DNA of 32,376 nucleotides from contig JAKAJB010000002.1 in the NCBI GenBank assembly GCA_021813965.1, forward strand, positions 1 through 32,376, given 5' to 3'. The notes under the pieces are model-generated. The model ran no database searches. It was not told the origin of the DNA and saw only the letters and a program-made list of their open reading frames with translations. Made by a program: the position numbers and the translations under genes. Position 1 is the stretch's first letter, and every line of letters starts with the position of its first letter. Below are positions 13,854 through 21,429 of this stretch, in pieces. The stretch comes from a bacterium. GTDB taxonomy: Bacteria > Patescibacteriota > Minisyncoccia > Phycocordibacterales > Phycocordibacteraceae.

Positions 13854-15203
13854 ATGGATAAAAGCAATCCGAAAGAGCTTTGGGAGCATATCCTGACACA
13901 AGTCGAGCTTTCTATTTCACCCGCCAACTTCAATACGTGGTTCCGAAACAGCTTCATCGTGAAGATAGATGACGGGGTGGTATATGTGGGTGTACCGAGT
14001 CAATTCTTCAAGGATTGGTTCTTGAAGAAATTCAATACGCTTCTCCTGAAGATCGTCCGGGATGTTTCCTATGAGTTCCGCAATATCGAGTATCTCATCG
14101 TGAAAGACGAGCATCGCAAGGTGCCGAAGGAGAATAAGACCGTCCGCGGTGCGCTTGAGCTGCCGCTTGAGGAGTTTTATATCAATAAGAGCGATAACCT
14201 CAACCCCCGGTACACTTTCGAGACGTTCGTCATCGGCTCGTTCAATAATCTCGCGTATGCAGCCGCACAAGCGGCTCTCAGCCGTCCCGGCATCACCTAT
14301 AACCCTCTTTTCATCTACGGCGATACCGGCCGCGGAAAAACTCATCTCATCCAAGCGATCGGTAATCAGTTCAAGAAACAATACCAAGGGAGGAAAGTCT
14401 TTTATCTCACTTCGGAAAAATTCGCTGTCGATTATACCGACTCTGTCCAAGCCGGGACGGCGAACCGGTTTAAGGATAAATATCGCCAGTATGATCTTCT
14501 TATTATGGACGATGTGCAATTCCTCTCTAAGAAAGATAAGACTCAGGAAGAGCTCTTCCATCTCTTCAACGCGCTATACGATACGAACAAACAGATCATC
14601 TTCTCTTCTGATCGTTCTCCGGCATCTATTCCGGATATCGCTGAGCGATTGAAAGGGCGCCTGGCGAGCGGTATGGCGGTCGATATCAGTGAACCTGATC
14701 CGGAATCGCGTATGGCTATCGTCCAAAAAAAGGCGGCATTACACGGTATCATCCTCTCCGATGAGGTTATCGAGTATGTTGCGACGACGCTGTCAGGCTC
14801 TATCCGCGAATTGGAGGGTATGGTGAATAGTATCGTCTGTCATGCGCAGGTGAAGGGGTCCGCGCCGGATATCGCCGAGGTGCGCCAATCGCTCCGTTCA
14901 TTCACTCGCCCTCAGAAGAATATCTCTGTGAAGAATGTCGTCGATAAAGTCGCTGAATTCTACGGTATCGATGAGGAGAGCATCTATGAAAAGACCCGGA
15001 GGAGGGAAGTGGTGCGGCCGCGGCAGATCATCATGTACCTTCTGCGTGAGGATTTTAATATCTCATACCCGACGATAGGTTCGAAGCTCGGCGGCCGCGA
15101 TCATACGACCGTTATCCACTCCTGCGAGAAGATAAAACGCGAAGTAGTTGTGGATAGCGAGCTCTCAAAGGAGATACAGAATATCCGTACGCTTCTTGTG
15201 TAG
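13854..15203 (+). CDS. dnaA: chromosomal replication initiator DnaA
   Basis: A 449-residue AAA+ ATPase that binds DnaA boxes and opens the origin. Domains in order: an N-terminal interaction domain (residues 1-90, ending before the basic linker), the AAA+ core with Walker A GDTGRGKTHL (about 157-166) and Walker B LLIMDDVQFL (about 214-223), and the C-terminal helix-turn-helix with the signature GGRDHTTVIHSCEKI (about 411-425). Walker A has GDTGRGKT where most have GGVGLGKT. Codon use is less GC-biased than in the flanking genes. Its neighbours rpmH and dnaN are canonical. Confidence 0.98.
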   Translation: MDKSNPKELWEHILTQVELSISPANFNTWFRNSFIVKIDDGVVYVGVPSQFFKDWFLKKFNTLLLKIVRDVSYEFRNIEYLIVKDEHRKVPKENKTVRGALELPLEEFYINKSDNLNPRYTFETFVIGSFNNLAYAAAQAALSRPGITYNPLFIYGDTGRGKTHLIQAIGNQFKKQYQGRKVFYLTSEKFAVDYTDSVQAGTANRFKDKYRQYDLLIMDDVQFLSKKDKTQEELFHLFNALYDTNKQIIFSSDRSPASIPDIAERLKGRLASGMAVDISEPDPESRMAIVQKKAALHGIILSDEVIEYVATTLSGSIRELEGMVNSIVCHAQVKGSAPDIAEVRQSLRSFTRPQKNISVKNVVDKVAEFYGIDEESIYEKTRRREVVRPRQIIMYLLREDFNISYPTIGSKLGGRDHTTVIHSCEKIKREVVVDSELSKEIQNIRTLLV

Positions 15204-15315
15204 CCTTTATGGAGTACTTATCAACAACTTCTGTTTCGAAGAAAACACCTACAGTACAATCGTTATATAGCTTTTTTCGCCTATCCCCATTACCAACACC
15301 CTTAATAAGAATCGT
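15112..15315. other. candidate replication origin region (DnaA-box-like sites)
   Basis: Three near-matches to TTATCCACA lie within about 115 bp. TTATCCACT is at 15112-15120, TGTGGATAG (reverse orientation) at 15149-15157 and TTATCAACA at 15218-15226. The 112-bp dnaA-dnaN spacer that follows is AT-richer than its surroundings. Each site has one mismatch, and two lie inside dnaA, so this is suggestive only. Confidence 0.35.
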
Positions 15316-16416
15316 ATGAATATTTCCATCGAAAAAAAAGAATTCTCTGAGGCTGTGCATATCGTCTCACGGTTCGCTGACAGGAAGAGTGCGACGCTCC
15401 CTGCGCTATCTTCAGTTCTTCTTATCGCCGGAGATGAGGGTATCAAGCTTCGTGCCACGAATCTTGAGACCGGCATCGATTTGAAGCTTACAGGGAAAAT
15501 AACGACTGACGGCGTCGTCGCGATCCCTGCGACTATCCTGCAACAGATAGCGAGTGCGTTCACTCAAGATGGGAATATCACCCTCGAGCACACCGGTGAC
15601 ACTCTTATGCTTACGAGCGGGACAGGAAAAAGCTCTATCAAGACCGTGCCGTATGATGATTTCCCCTCAATCCCTTTTCCTGAGAATCCTAAAAATCGCA
15701 TCATCCTCCCCGGCATCCTTCTAAAGAATCTTTTCACGACGATAACATCTTGTGCCTCGACCTCAACGGTCCGCCCGGAGCTCTCCAGCATCTATCTCTC
15801 GATAGAGGGCGGTATCCTTACCGCAGTCGCGACAGATTCTTTCCGGCTCGCTGAGAAAAAAGTACCCCTCTCCAATAAGGGGACGCAAGGGAAATTCCTT
15901 ATCCCGGCCAAAAATGCGCTCGATATCGCACAAGCACTCCCTGATGATGAGATAATCATGTCGTTCGACGAGCATCAGTGTGCGTTTGTGAGCGAGAAGG
16001 GTATGGTGGTATCACGGCTCACTAATGCGATCTATCCGGATTACCGGCAGATTATTCCGAAAGAATCAATCGTCGAAGCGGTGATCCTCAGAAAAGATTT
16101 CGAGACTGCCCTCAAACGGACAACAATCTTCTCCGACGCGTTCCAAAAAATACGCATAAGTTTCGATGCAAAAAAGAATCTTTTCTCATTCTTCGCTCGG
16201 AATGTTGACATAGGAGAATCAGTCGAAACGCTCCCGGCACGCATATCAGGAAGTGAGCTTGAACTTTCGTTCAATCATCGGTATCTCGCCGCAGTGCTCT
16301 CTCTCACGAATGCGGAAAGCCTCTCGCTCACCGCATCGGGTATAGGTCGCCCGCTCATCATCAAGGGCGTAGGAGATACCTCGCTCCTCTATCTCGTATC
16401 CCCGATGAATCAATAA
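15316..16416 (+). CDS. dnaN: DNA polymerase III beta sliding clamp
   Basis: A 366-residue protein forming the ring that tethers the replicative polymerase to DNA. The sequence starts MNISIEKKEFSEAVHIVSRF and shows three successive clamp domains, with LPALSSVLLIAGDEGIKLRA in the first, DSFRLAEKKVPL in the second and the C-terminal hydrophobic pocket segment ending LLYLVSPMNQ. Length is normal. It follows dnaA. Its stop is 3 bp from the stop of the convergent PBP gene, with no room for a terminator between them. Confidence 0.96.
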   Translation: MNISIEKKEFSEAVHIVSRFADRKSATLPALSSVLLIAGDEGIKLRATNLETGIDLKLTGKITTDGVVAIPATILQQIASAFTQDGNITLEHTGDTLMLTSGTGKSSIKTVPYDDFPSIPFPENPKNRIILPGILLKNLFTTITSCASTSTVRPELSSIYLSIEGGILTAVATDSFRLAEKKVPLSNKGTQGKFLIPAKNALDIAQALPDDEIIMSFDEHQCAFVSEKGMVVSRLTNAIYPDYRQIIPKESIVEAVILRKDFETALKRTTIFSDAFQKIRISFDAKKNLFSFFARNVDIGESVETLPARISGSELELSFNHRYLAAVLSLTNAESLSLTASGIGRPLIIKGVGDTSLLYLVSPMNQ

Positions 16417-16419
16417 TTC

Positions 16420-18579
16420 TTATCCTGCGCTTTGTGGTGTTGAAAGGGGGACCGGAAGCATCACACCTCCTTGGAAGAGTTCCGGATGGGAAGCATACCA
16501 AGAGTTGATCCCATACTCCCAATACGGGAATTGAGGGTCTTGAGCAGGATTTGAAGGTGCCGGACCTCGCGGATTATTCTTGTCAGTCCAATACAGAAGC
16601 GAATGCGGCTGGATGATCCCTTGAGCGTCAGGAATACGCCAATTCCCTTGAAGCATAGGAGGGACGGTCGCCGGTATTGCATCGGGTTCTCCGAAATATG
16701 CCTTCGGATATTTCGAGAGCGCATATGCCATGGCGTCATGCCACATCGGCGCAGCTATGAATCCGGCGATAGACTTCACCATCGGCGAATTATCGTTATT
16801 TCCGGCCCATACGCCTATAGCGATGGAGGGGGTATAGCCGACGACCCACGCGTCACGCGTATCATCGGTGGTACCGGTCTTCACTGCAACGTCGTATCCG
16901 GGGAATGAAAGAGGCGAGTCGAGGGAATATTCCGGGACGCGGGCGGGAGCATCGGAAAGCATAGCGGAGATATCGCGTGCGATATTTGCCGGGAGTACTC
17001 GCGTCGGCTGGGATGCGTAGCTTTGCAGCACGTGCCCTTGCATATCATCGACCTCAAGCAGGCCGGTCGGCGTATTTTTCACCCCATCATCAGCGAAAGC
17101 GGCGTACGCGCCGGTAAGGTCGAGAAGGCGCACGTCACCGCCGCCGAGCACGATGGTGAGGCCGTACTGAGCCGCATCACCGAGCGAAGTGAGGCCGAAC
17201 GATTTCGCAAGATTTATCACATTCGTCACACCGACCAGATACACTACCTTAAGAGCGGGGATGTTGATCGACTGGGCGAGCGCGGTTTCGAATGTCATCG
17301 GTCCGCGGAAGGTGTTGTCATAATCGGTCGGTGCATAGCATGGGGCGGTATTGTTGTTTATATCTTCCGGCTTGCAGGCGGTCGAAAACTGCGTCGGGGT
17401 ATCGAAGACGACGGTGTCCCGGGTGTACCCGTCTTCGAGAGCGAGAGAATACGCGAACGGCTTCATGGTCGATCCCGGCTGGCGCAAAGCTAGAGCGGCG
17501 TTATATTGCCCGTCGATACTCGTGTCGAAGAAATCACGCGAACCGACCATAGCGAGAATCTGTCCGGTCGAAGGATCGATCGCAGTAAGAGCGTCGTTGG
17601 AGGCGTTGAAATCTTTTGCATTCTTAAGCGCGTAGCTATTCAATATTGATTCCGCCTTCACTTGCAAATCCGCATCGAGCGTCGTGGTGACTTTCAATCC
17701 GGAAGTGAGAGCCTTCGGTCCATACGTCGCCTCAAGCTGGTTCAGGATGTAGAAGACGAAGTGCGGGGCGATGATGGCATTGCGACCCCCTGCAGGAGCG
17801 AAGGATACTTTTTCAGCTTTCGCGCTCGCATACACAGCATCGCTGATGAAGCCGAGCGTGTGCATCCGATCAAGGACGAGGTCTTTCCTGGTATCCAACT
17901 CCGCGCGGTGCGTGCCGTAGGGAGAATAATAGGATGGGGCCTGGATCATTGCGGCGAGGTAGGCCGATTGTGCGACTGAGAGGTCTTTTGCAGGGATGCC
18001 GAAATAAGACTCAGAAGCGGCCTCGATGCCGTAGAGCGTGCCGCCGTACGGGATGTTATTGAGGTACGCCTCGAGAATCTGGTCTTTCGAGTAAACCTGC
18101 TCGAGCTTGATAGCCAGCATCCATTCATGGATCTTCCGGACGATACTTTTTTCGTTCGTGAGAAGCGTGTTCTTCACGACTTGCTGGGTGATGGTAGAAC
18201 CGCCTTGCGCGAGCGCGCCGCCGAGTGCGTCCACGATCATCGCGCGGATGATCGACGTGAAGCGCACCCCGCCGTGTTCGTAGAAACTCGAATCCTCTAT
18301 CGCGATAGCCGCTTGTATAGCGTTGGGGGATATGGCAGAGAGGGGAACGATGTCGCGTTTCGCGTCGCGATTATAATCATAAAGGAGGACCTGTCCGGTG
18401 CGGTCGTAGATTTTCGTCGATTGGTCGACTTGGCGAGAGGCGAATGAGCTGATATCCGGTATCGGCGCGAGCGTGACGGCTATGAGGATCCCTCCGACGG
18501 CGATGAAAGCGATGCCGGCGAGAACGAGGATAGCCGCAATAATCGTGTGTCGCCACGATATGGGGTGACGGGGGATCAT
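16420..18579 (-). CDS. class A penicillin-binding protein (PBP1A type)
   Basis: A 719-residue bifunctional cell-wall enzyme that polymerises and cross-links peptidoglycan outside the membrane. One N-terminal anchor (residues 12-37) is followed by the GT51 glycosyltransferase with catalytic Glu95 in AIEDSSFYEHGG and GGSTITQQVVKN. The transpeptidase has all three motifs: S370-T-M-K373 in RQPGSTMKPF, S437-I-N439 in AQSINIP and K567-T-G in VKTGTTDD. Nothing essential is missing. A TAGCAT box lies 7 nt before the ATG. With the MurE-like ligase elsewhere in the window, it shows that this small genome makes peptidoglycan. Confidence 0.96.
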   Translation of the reverse strand: MIPRHPISWRHTIIAAILVLAGIAFIAVGGILIAVTLAPIPDISSFASRQVDQSTKIYDRTGQVLLYDYNRDAKRDIVPLSAISPNAIQAAIAIEDSSFYEHGGVRFTSIIRAMIVDALGGALAQGGSTITQQVVKNTLLTNEKSIVRKIHEWMLAIKLEQVYSKDQILEAYLNNIPYGGTLYGIEAASESYFGIPAKDLSVAQSAYLAAMIQAPSYYSPYGTHRAELDTRKDLVLDRMHTLGFISDAVYASAKAEKVSFAPAGGRNAIIAPHFVFYILNQLEATYGPKALTSGLKVTTTLDADLQVKAESILNSYALKNAKDFNASNDALTAIDPSTGQILAMVGSRDFFDTSIDGQYNAALALRQPGSTMKPFAYSLALEDGYTRDTVVFDTPTQFSTACKPEDINNNTAPCYAPTDYDNTFRGPMTFETALAQSINIPALKVVYLVGVTNVINLAKSFGLTSLGDAAQYGLTIVLGGGDVRLLDLTGAYAAFADDGVKNTPTGLLEVDDMQGHVLQSYASQPTRVLPANIARDISAMLSDAPARVPEYSLDSPLSFPGYDVAVKTGTTDDTRDAWVVGYTPSIAIGVWAGNNDNSPMVKSIAGFIAAPMWHDAMAYALSKYPKAYFGEPDAIPATVPPMLQGNWRIPDAQGIIQPHSLLYWTDKNNPRGPAPSNPAQDPQFPYWEYGINSWYASHPELFQGGVMLPVPLSTPQSAG

Positions 18580-18586
18580 GGTGCGT

Positions 18587-18592
18587 ATGCTA
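18587..18592 (-). promoter_or_regulatory. leaderless -10 box of the PBP gene
   Basis: On the minus strand TAGCAT ends 7 nt before the ATG at 18579. Confidence 0.55.
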
Positions 18593-18595
18593 ACA

Positions 18596-18627
18596 TGCGC
18601 GACCCCGCCCTAGGGCGGGGTCGCGCA
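18596..18627. repeat. 32-bp perfect palindrome
   Basis: 18596-18611 is the exact reverse complement of 18612-18627, GC-rich and with no unpaired centre. It lies between the 50-residue acidic gene and the PBP gene. There is no T-run on either side, so a simple Rho-independent terminator is unlikely. It may be a palindromic repeat or a protein-binding site. Confidence 0.8.
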
Positions 18628-18645
18628 CGGTACGACGATCTGCGT

Positions 18646-18798
18646 TCAGTAGTCCGTTTCGGCTTCTGCGCCGTCCTCATGGAATCCCATAGCGAACGGG
18701 TCTTCCTCTTCATCCTCCTCGTCATCACCTCCCATCAAGAGAGTATCCTCGTCATCAAGCTTTCCTACAAGCTCCTCATCAAGTTCATCATCATTCAT
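18646..18798 (-). CDS. small acidic protein
   Basis: A 50-residue protein with about 25 Asp or Glu residues and only one Lys, starting MNDDELDEELVGKLDDEDTL and containing EEDPFAMGFHE near the end. I do not recognise a named family. The compact DPFxMGFHE motif in an otherwise disordered acidic chain suggests a conserved short linear motif rather than chance. It is read toward the PBP gene and preceded by a TATACAT-like box about 30 nt upstream of the ATG. The plus strand of the same stretch is open too but looks like a shadow. Confidence 0.6.
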   Translation of the reverse strand: MNDDELDEELVGKLDDEDTLLMGGDDEEDEEEDPFAMGFHEDGAEAETDY

Positions 18799-18908
18799 AC
18801 GGATGCGTTGCTACGGTTATATATGTATACGGATTAACCCCGACCGGGGACCGCTCTATTTGAGCAAAATTTGGCGGCAATGCAAGCGTTTTTAGGCCGC
18901 GTTGTGGA

Positions 18909-19385
18909 TTAATGCCGCCGCGTGCCGTTGGCGAGAGCGGTTATGCCGATAGCGATCGCGTCGAGTTCATCGTCGAGTCGTTTCTTTTCAGGTAGGGAGA
19001 GCAGCCGAGGGATCATCTGAGCGACCGCTTTTTTATCGGCACCGCCGTACCCGGTGACCGCGAGCTTCACTTGCTGAGGCGAACACTCGATGACCGGCAA
19101 TGAAGCGATGCCGGCGGCGGCGAGCACCGCCCCGCGCGCCTCCGCGACGCCGAGCGCCGTCTTCTTGTTGATGCTGAAAAAGAGCGTCTCGATGCCGAGC
19201 GCATCCGGCGCGTACTTCGCGACGGCGTCGCGGACGGCGAGCGATACGCAGGCGAGACGCTCCTCCACCGTGCCTTTCTCCGGTTGGACGCAGTCGCTCC
19301 AGAGCAGCGCCGGACGGGAAGGATCGCCCTCGACGACGGCGATGCCGAGCCGGTCGTAGCCCGGGTCAATCGCCAGAATCCTCAT
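18909..19385 (-). CDS. ruvC: Holliday junction resolvase RuvC
   Basis: A 158-residue dimeric endonuclease that resolves four-way DNA junctions together with RuvAB. The acidic catalytic residues are visible: D7 in MRILAIDPGYDRLG, E66 in ALGIETLFF, and the C-terminal pair D139/D142 in LDDELDAIAIG. ECSPQQVKLAVTGYGGADK is also characteristic. Length is normal. It lies downstream of yebC on the same strand, separated by an 80-bp inverted repeat. Confidence 0.95.
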   Translation of the reverse strand: MRILAIDPGYDRLGIAVVEGDPSRPALLWSDCVQPEKGTVEERLACVSLAVRDAVAKYAPDALGIETLFFSINKKTALGVAEARGAVLAAAGIASLPVIECSPQQVKLAVTGYGGADKKAVAQMIPRLLSLPEKKRLDDELDAIAIGITALANGTRRH

Positions 19386-19393
19386 ATGTCTAA

Positions 19394-19476
19394 AGCGAAA
19401 TGGTGATGCAAAAAATGAGGGTCAGACTCGGCCTAGCGGCCCGGAGCGCACTCATTTTTTGCATCACCATTTCGCT
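19394..19476. repeat. 26-bp perfect inverted repeat with 31-bp loop between yebC and ruvC
   Basis: 19394-19419 is the exact reverse complement of 19451-19476. The loop itself contains GGCC/GGCC pairing. One arm touches the yebC stop codon and the other ends 8 bp before the ruvC ATG. The structure spans the whole intergenic region, so any yebC-ruvC transcript would fold into a long hairpin. It resembles a small non-coding palindromic element (MITE- or REP-like). Confidence 0.85.
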
Positions 19477-20035
19477 ACTCATCATCGTCAGTGCTCTCGT
19501 AGCCGCGCGCGTTCGTGAACACTTGCTGCACGTCCTCGTGCTCGTCGAGCGCCTCAAGGATAGCGGAGAGCTTCTCCTCATCCTCGCCGGAGACGTCGGT
19601 CAGCGGCTCATTCGGGATATAGGCCGCACCAGTCTTGGTGAAAGCCCAGCTCGCTGCGCCCGGCGCGGCGACTTCGACGCCCTGCTTCGAGAGGAGGTGT
19701 TTTATCTCGGGGGTCGTGCGGTTCTTATTGTCGGTGAGTGCGTCGATGATGATGGCGACGCCGGCGGGGCCATAAGCCTCATACACGACCTGCTCGAGGT
19801 TGCCGGAGTCTTTCGAAGCGCCTTTCGCGATGGCGCGCTCGATATTGTCTTTCGGCATGTTGGCGGCTTTCGCGCGCGCGATGGCGGCCGTGAGGCCCGG
19901 AGCGGTGACGATACCGTTCGCTTTCTTCGATTCCATGGCGATGAGCCGCGCGAAGCGCGAGAAGACGCGGCTGCGCGCGGCGTCGGTCACGCCCTTCTGG
20001 CGTTTGATCTGCGACCATTTGCTGTGTCCTGACAT
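19475..20035 (-). CDS. YebC/PmpR-family protein, short form
   Basis: A 186-residue protein of the family implicated in relieving ribosome stalling or in transcriptional control. The N-terminal domain is typical: MSGHSKWSQIKRQKGVTDAA, then ANMPKDNIERAIAKG and YEAYGPAGVAIIIDALTDN. The usual family length is about 240 residues. Here the chain goes from GAASWAFTKTGA directly to a final EDEEKLSAILEALDEHEDVQQVFTNA segment, so roughly 50-60 residues of the middle domain are missing. TATCAT lies 8 nt before the ATG. It is read with ruvC, a common pairing. Confidence 0.92.
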   Translation of the reverse strand: MSGHSKWSQIKRQKGVTDAARSRVFSRFARLIAMESKKANGIVTAPGLTAAIARAKAANMPKDNIERAIAKGASKDSGNLEQVVYEAYGPAGVAIIIDALTDNKNRTTPEIKHLLSKQGVEVAAPGAASWAFTKTGAAYIPNEPLTDVSGEDEEKLSAILEALDEHEDVQQVFTNARGYESTDDDE

Positions 20036-20043
20036 ATGTCATT

Positions 20044-20049
20044 ATGATA
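20044..20049 (-). promoter_or_regulatory. leaderless -10 box of yebC
   Basis: On the minus strand TATCAT ends 8 nt before the ATG at 20035. Confidence 0.6.
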
Positions 20050-20159
20050 ACAGTGTCGCTTGCGTGCCGCAAAAGCGATAGCGCTCCGGTTCGAGCGGCC
20101 AAGTCTTGCTACCGCTTTTCCGGCGCCGCTTCGCTCCGGAGAAGTACGCTCGTAAAACA

Positions 20160-21140
20160 TCAGCTCTGGAGATAGGCGCGGCCCTTGTCGGTGAGGATGC
20201 GGCCGCGGAGCGAGCGCTCGATGAGGCCGAGGCGCAGGAGGTACGGCTCATAGACGTTCTCGATGGTGTCGGGGTCCTCGTGAAGCGCCGAGGCGAGCGC
20301 GCGGACGCCTGCCGGGCCGCCGTGGAAGCTCGTCAGGAGCATCTCGAGATACCGCCGGTCATCCTTGGTGAGGCCGAGCTCGTCGATGCCGAAGAGCTTG
20401 CAGGCCTCCTCAGTGAGAGCCGCAGAGAGCGGGCGCTCATGCACCTCGGAGAAATCCCGGACGCGTTTCAGGAGCGCATTCGCGACGCGCGGTGTCGCGC
20501 GGCTCCGTGCCGCGATGCTCTCGATGACGTCGGCAGGCGCGTCCAGACCGAGCAGCTCGGCGGAGCGGCGGATGATATCGCGCAGATCGTCATCGCCGTA
20601 GAAATCGAGCTGGTAGGTGCCGCCGCCGAAGCGTGAACGAAGCGGTCCCGAGAGGCTTGCGATGCGCGTGGTCGCGCCCACGAGCGTGAAAGGCGGGAGA
20701 GCGAGCTCGACGGTGCGGGCCGACGGGCCCTTGCCGAGGATGATATCGAGGTGGCCCGATTCGAGCGCAGGGTAGAGGAGCTCCTCGATCTTGTGCGAGA
20801 GGCGGTGGATTTCGTCGATGAAGAGGACGGTGTTCGGTTCGAGATTGGTGAGGATAGCCGCGAGGTCGCCGGCGCGCTCGATCGCGACGCCGGACGTGCT
20901 CTTGAGCGGCGACTCAAGCGTCGCTGCGACGAGGTAGGCGAGCGTGGTCTTGCCGACGCCCGGCGGGCCGTAGAAGAGGATGTGCTCCGGCATGCCGCCG
21001 CGTTTCTTCGCGGCGTCGATGGCGATACGGACGTTCGCTTTTATCTGTTTCTGCCCGACATAGTCGTCCCACTTGCTCGGGCGGAGTGCCGCGTCGAGGA
21101 CTGGAAGGAGGGAAGCGGGATCATCAGCGGGTCTTGACAT
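20160..21140 (-). CDS. ruvB: Holliday junction branch migration helicase RuvB
   Basis: A 326-residue AAA+ motor that drives branch migration with RuvA. The N-terminus has LRPSKWDDYVGQ. Walker A is GPPGVGKTTLA (58-68) and Walker B is VLFIDEIHRL (105-114), followed by the sensor region LVGATTRIASLSGPLRSRFG. The C-terminal winged helix contains GLTKDDRRYLEML and ends LTDKGRAYLQS. The upstream sequence has TAGCAT about 12 nt before the ATG. The first 17 bases overlap a possible small ORF in another frame. Together with ruvC and yebC it forms a cluster, while ruvA lies 10 kb away beside murE. Confidence 0.97.
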   Translation of the reverse strand: MSRPADDPASLLPVLDAALRPSKWDDYVGQKQIKANVRIAIDAAKKRGGMPEHILFYGPPGVGKTTLAYLVAATLESPLKSTSGVAIERAGDLAAILTNLEPNTVLFIDEIHRLSHKIEELLYPALESGHLDIILGKGPSARTVELALPPFTLVGATTRIASLSGPLRSRFGGGTYQLDFYGDDDLRDIIRRSAELLGLDAPADVIESIAARSRATPRVANALLKRVRDFSEVHERPLSAALTEEACKLFGIDELGLTKDDRRYLEMLLTSFHGGPAGVRALASALHEDPDTIENVYEPYLLRLGLIERSLRGRILTDKGRAYLQS

Positions 21141-21294
21141 AAAAATGGGTCGATGCTATATATGGTAGCACAGTTTCTTGATCCTGTTCATACTCCTCTA
21201 GGCAAGGCTTGACGGCTTCGGGCGTTTCCCCAAGGACTTTCTGGTCCGACACTCCGGTGTTGGTGCTGGGAAAATCCTCAGGTGTCTCGTCCAC
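21124..21294 (-). CDS. possible 56-codon ORF overlapping the ruvB start
   Basis: From a GTG at 21294 the frame is open for 56 codons to a TGA at 21124-21126 that overlaps ruvB by 17 bp. The peptide is acidic in the middle (LEEYEQDQE) and contains STNTGVSDQKVLGETPE. It has ordinary codon use, unlike most shadow frames here. No Shine-Dalgarno or clear -10 precedes it; a CCGGCA/TGCCGG hairpin does. It may be a real small protein, a leader peptide or chance. Confidence 0.35.
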   Translation of the reverse strand: MDETPEDFPSTNTGVSDQKVLGETPEAVKPCLEEYEQDQETVLPYIASTHFYVKTR

Positions 21295-21325
21295 CCGGCA
21301 TTTATGCCGGTTTTGCCTTGAGGAT
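21274..21325. repeat. nested hairpin upstream of the small ORF
   Basis: ATCCTCA (21274-21280) pairs with TGAGGAT (21319-21325). Inside, CCGGCA (21295-21300) and TGCCGG (21305-21310) pair around a TTTA loop, with TTTT after it on the plus strand. It could be a plus-strand terminator without an evident gene, or a leader structure for the minus-strand ORF. Confidence 0.45.
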
Positions 21326-21341
21326 TATGGACGGGAAGAGA

Positions 21342-21381
21342 GCGCAAAAAAGACACGAGGTTACTCGTGTCTTTTTTGCGC
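21342..21381. terminator. strong bidirectional terminator after pilB
   Basis: A perfect 18-bp stem (21342-21359 with 21364-21381) closes a GTTA loop and contains A6/T6 runs on the two arms. On the minus strand it follows the pilB stop by about 50 bp. Confidence 0.9.
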
Positions 21382-21429
21382 CGAACGACCGTTCATATGC
21401 CTACCTGTCGACTGGATTTTATTTTCATA

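Noticed and set aside
18596-18627. Terminator between the acidic gene and the PBP gene
   Set aside because: The palindrome is perfect but has no loop and no T-run on either strand; listed as a repeat instead.
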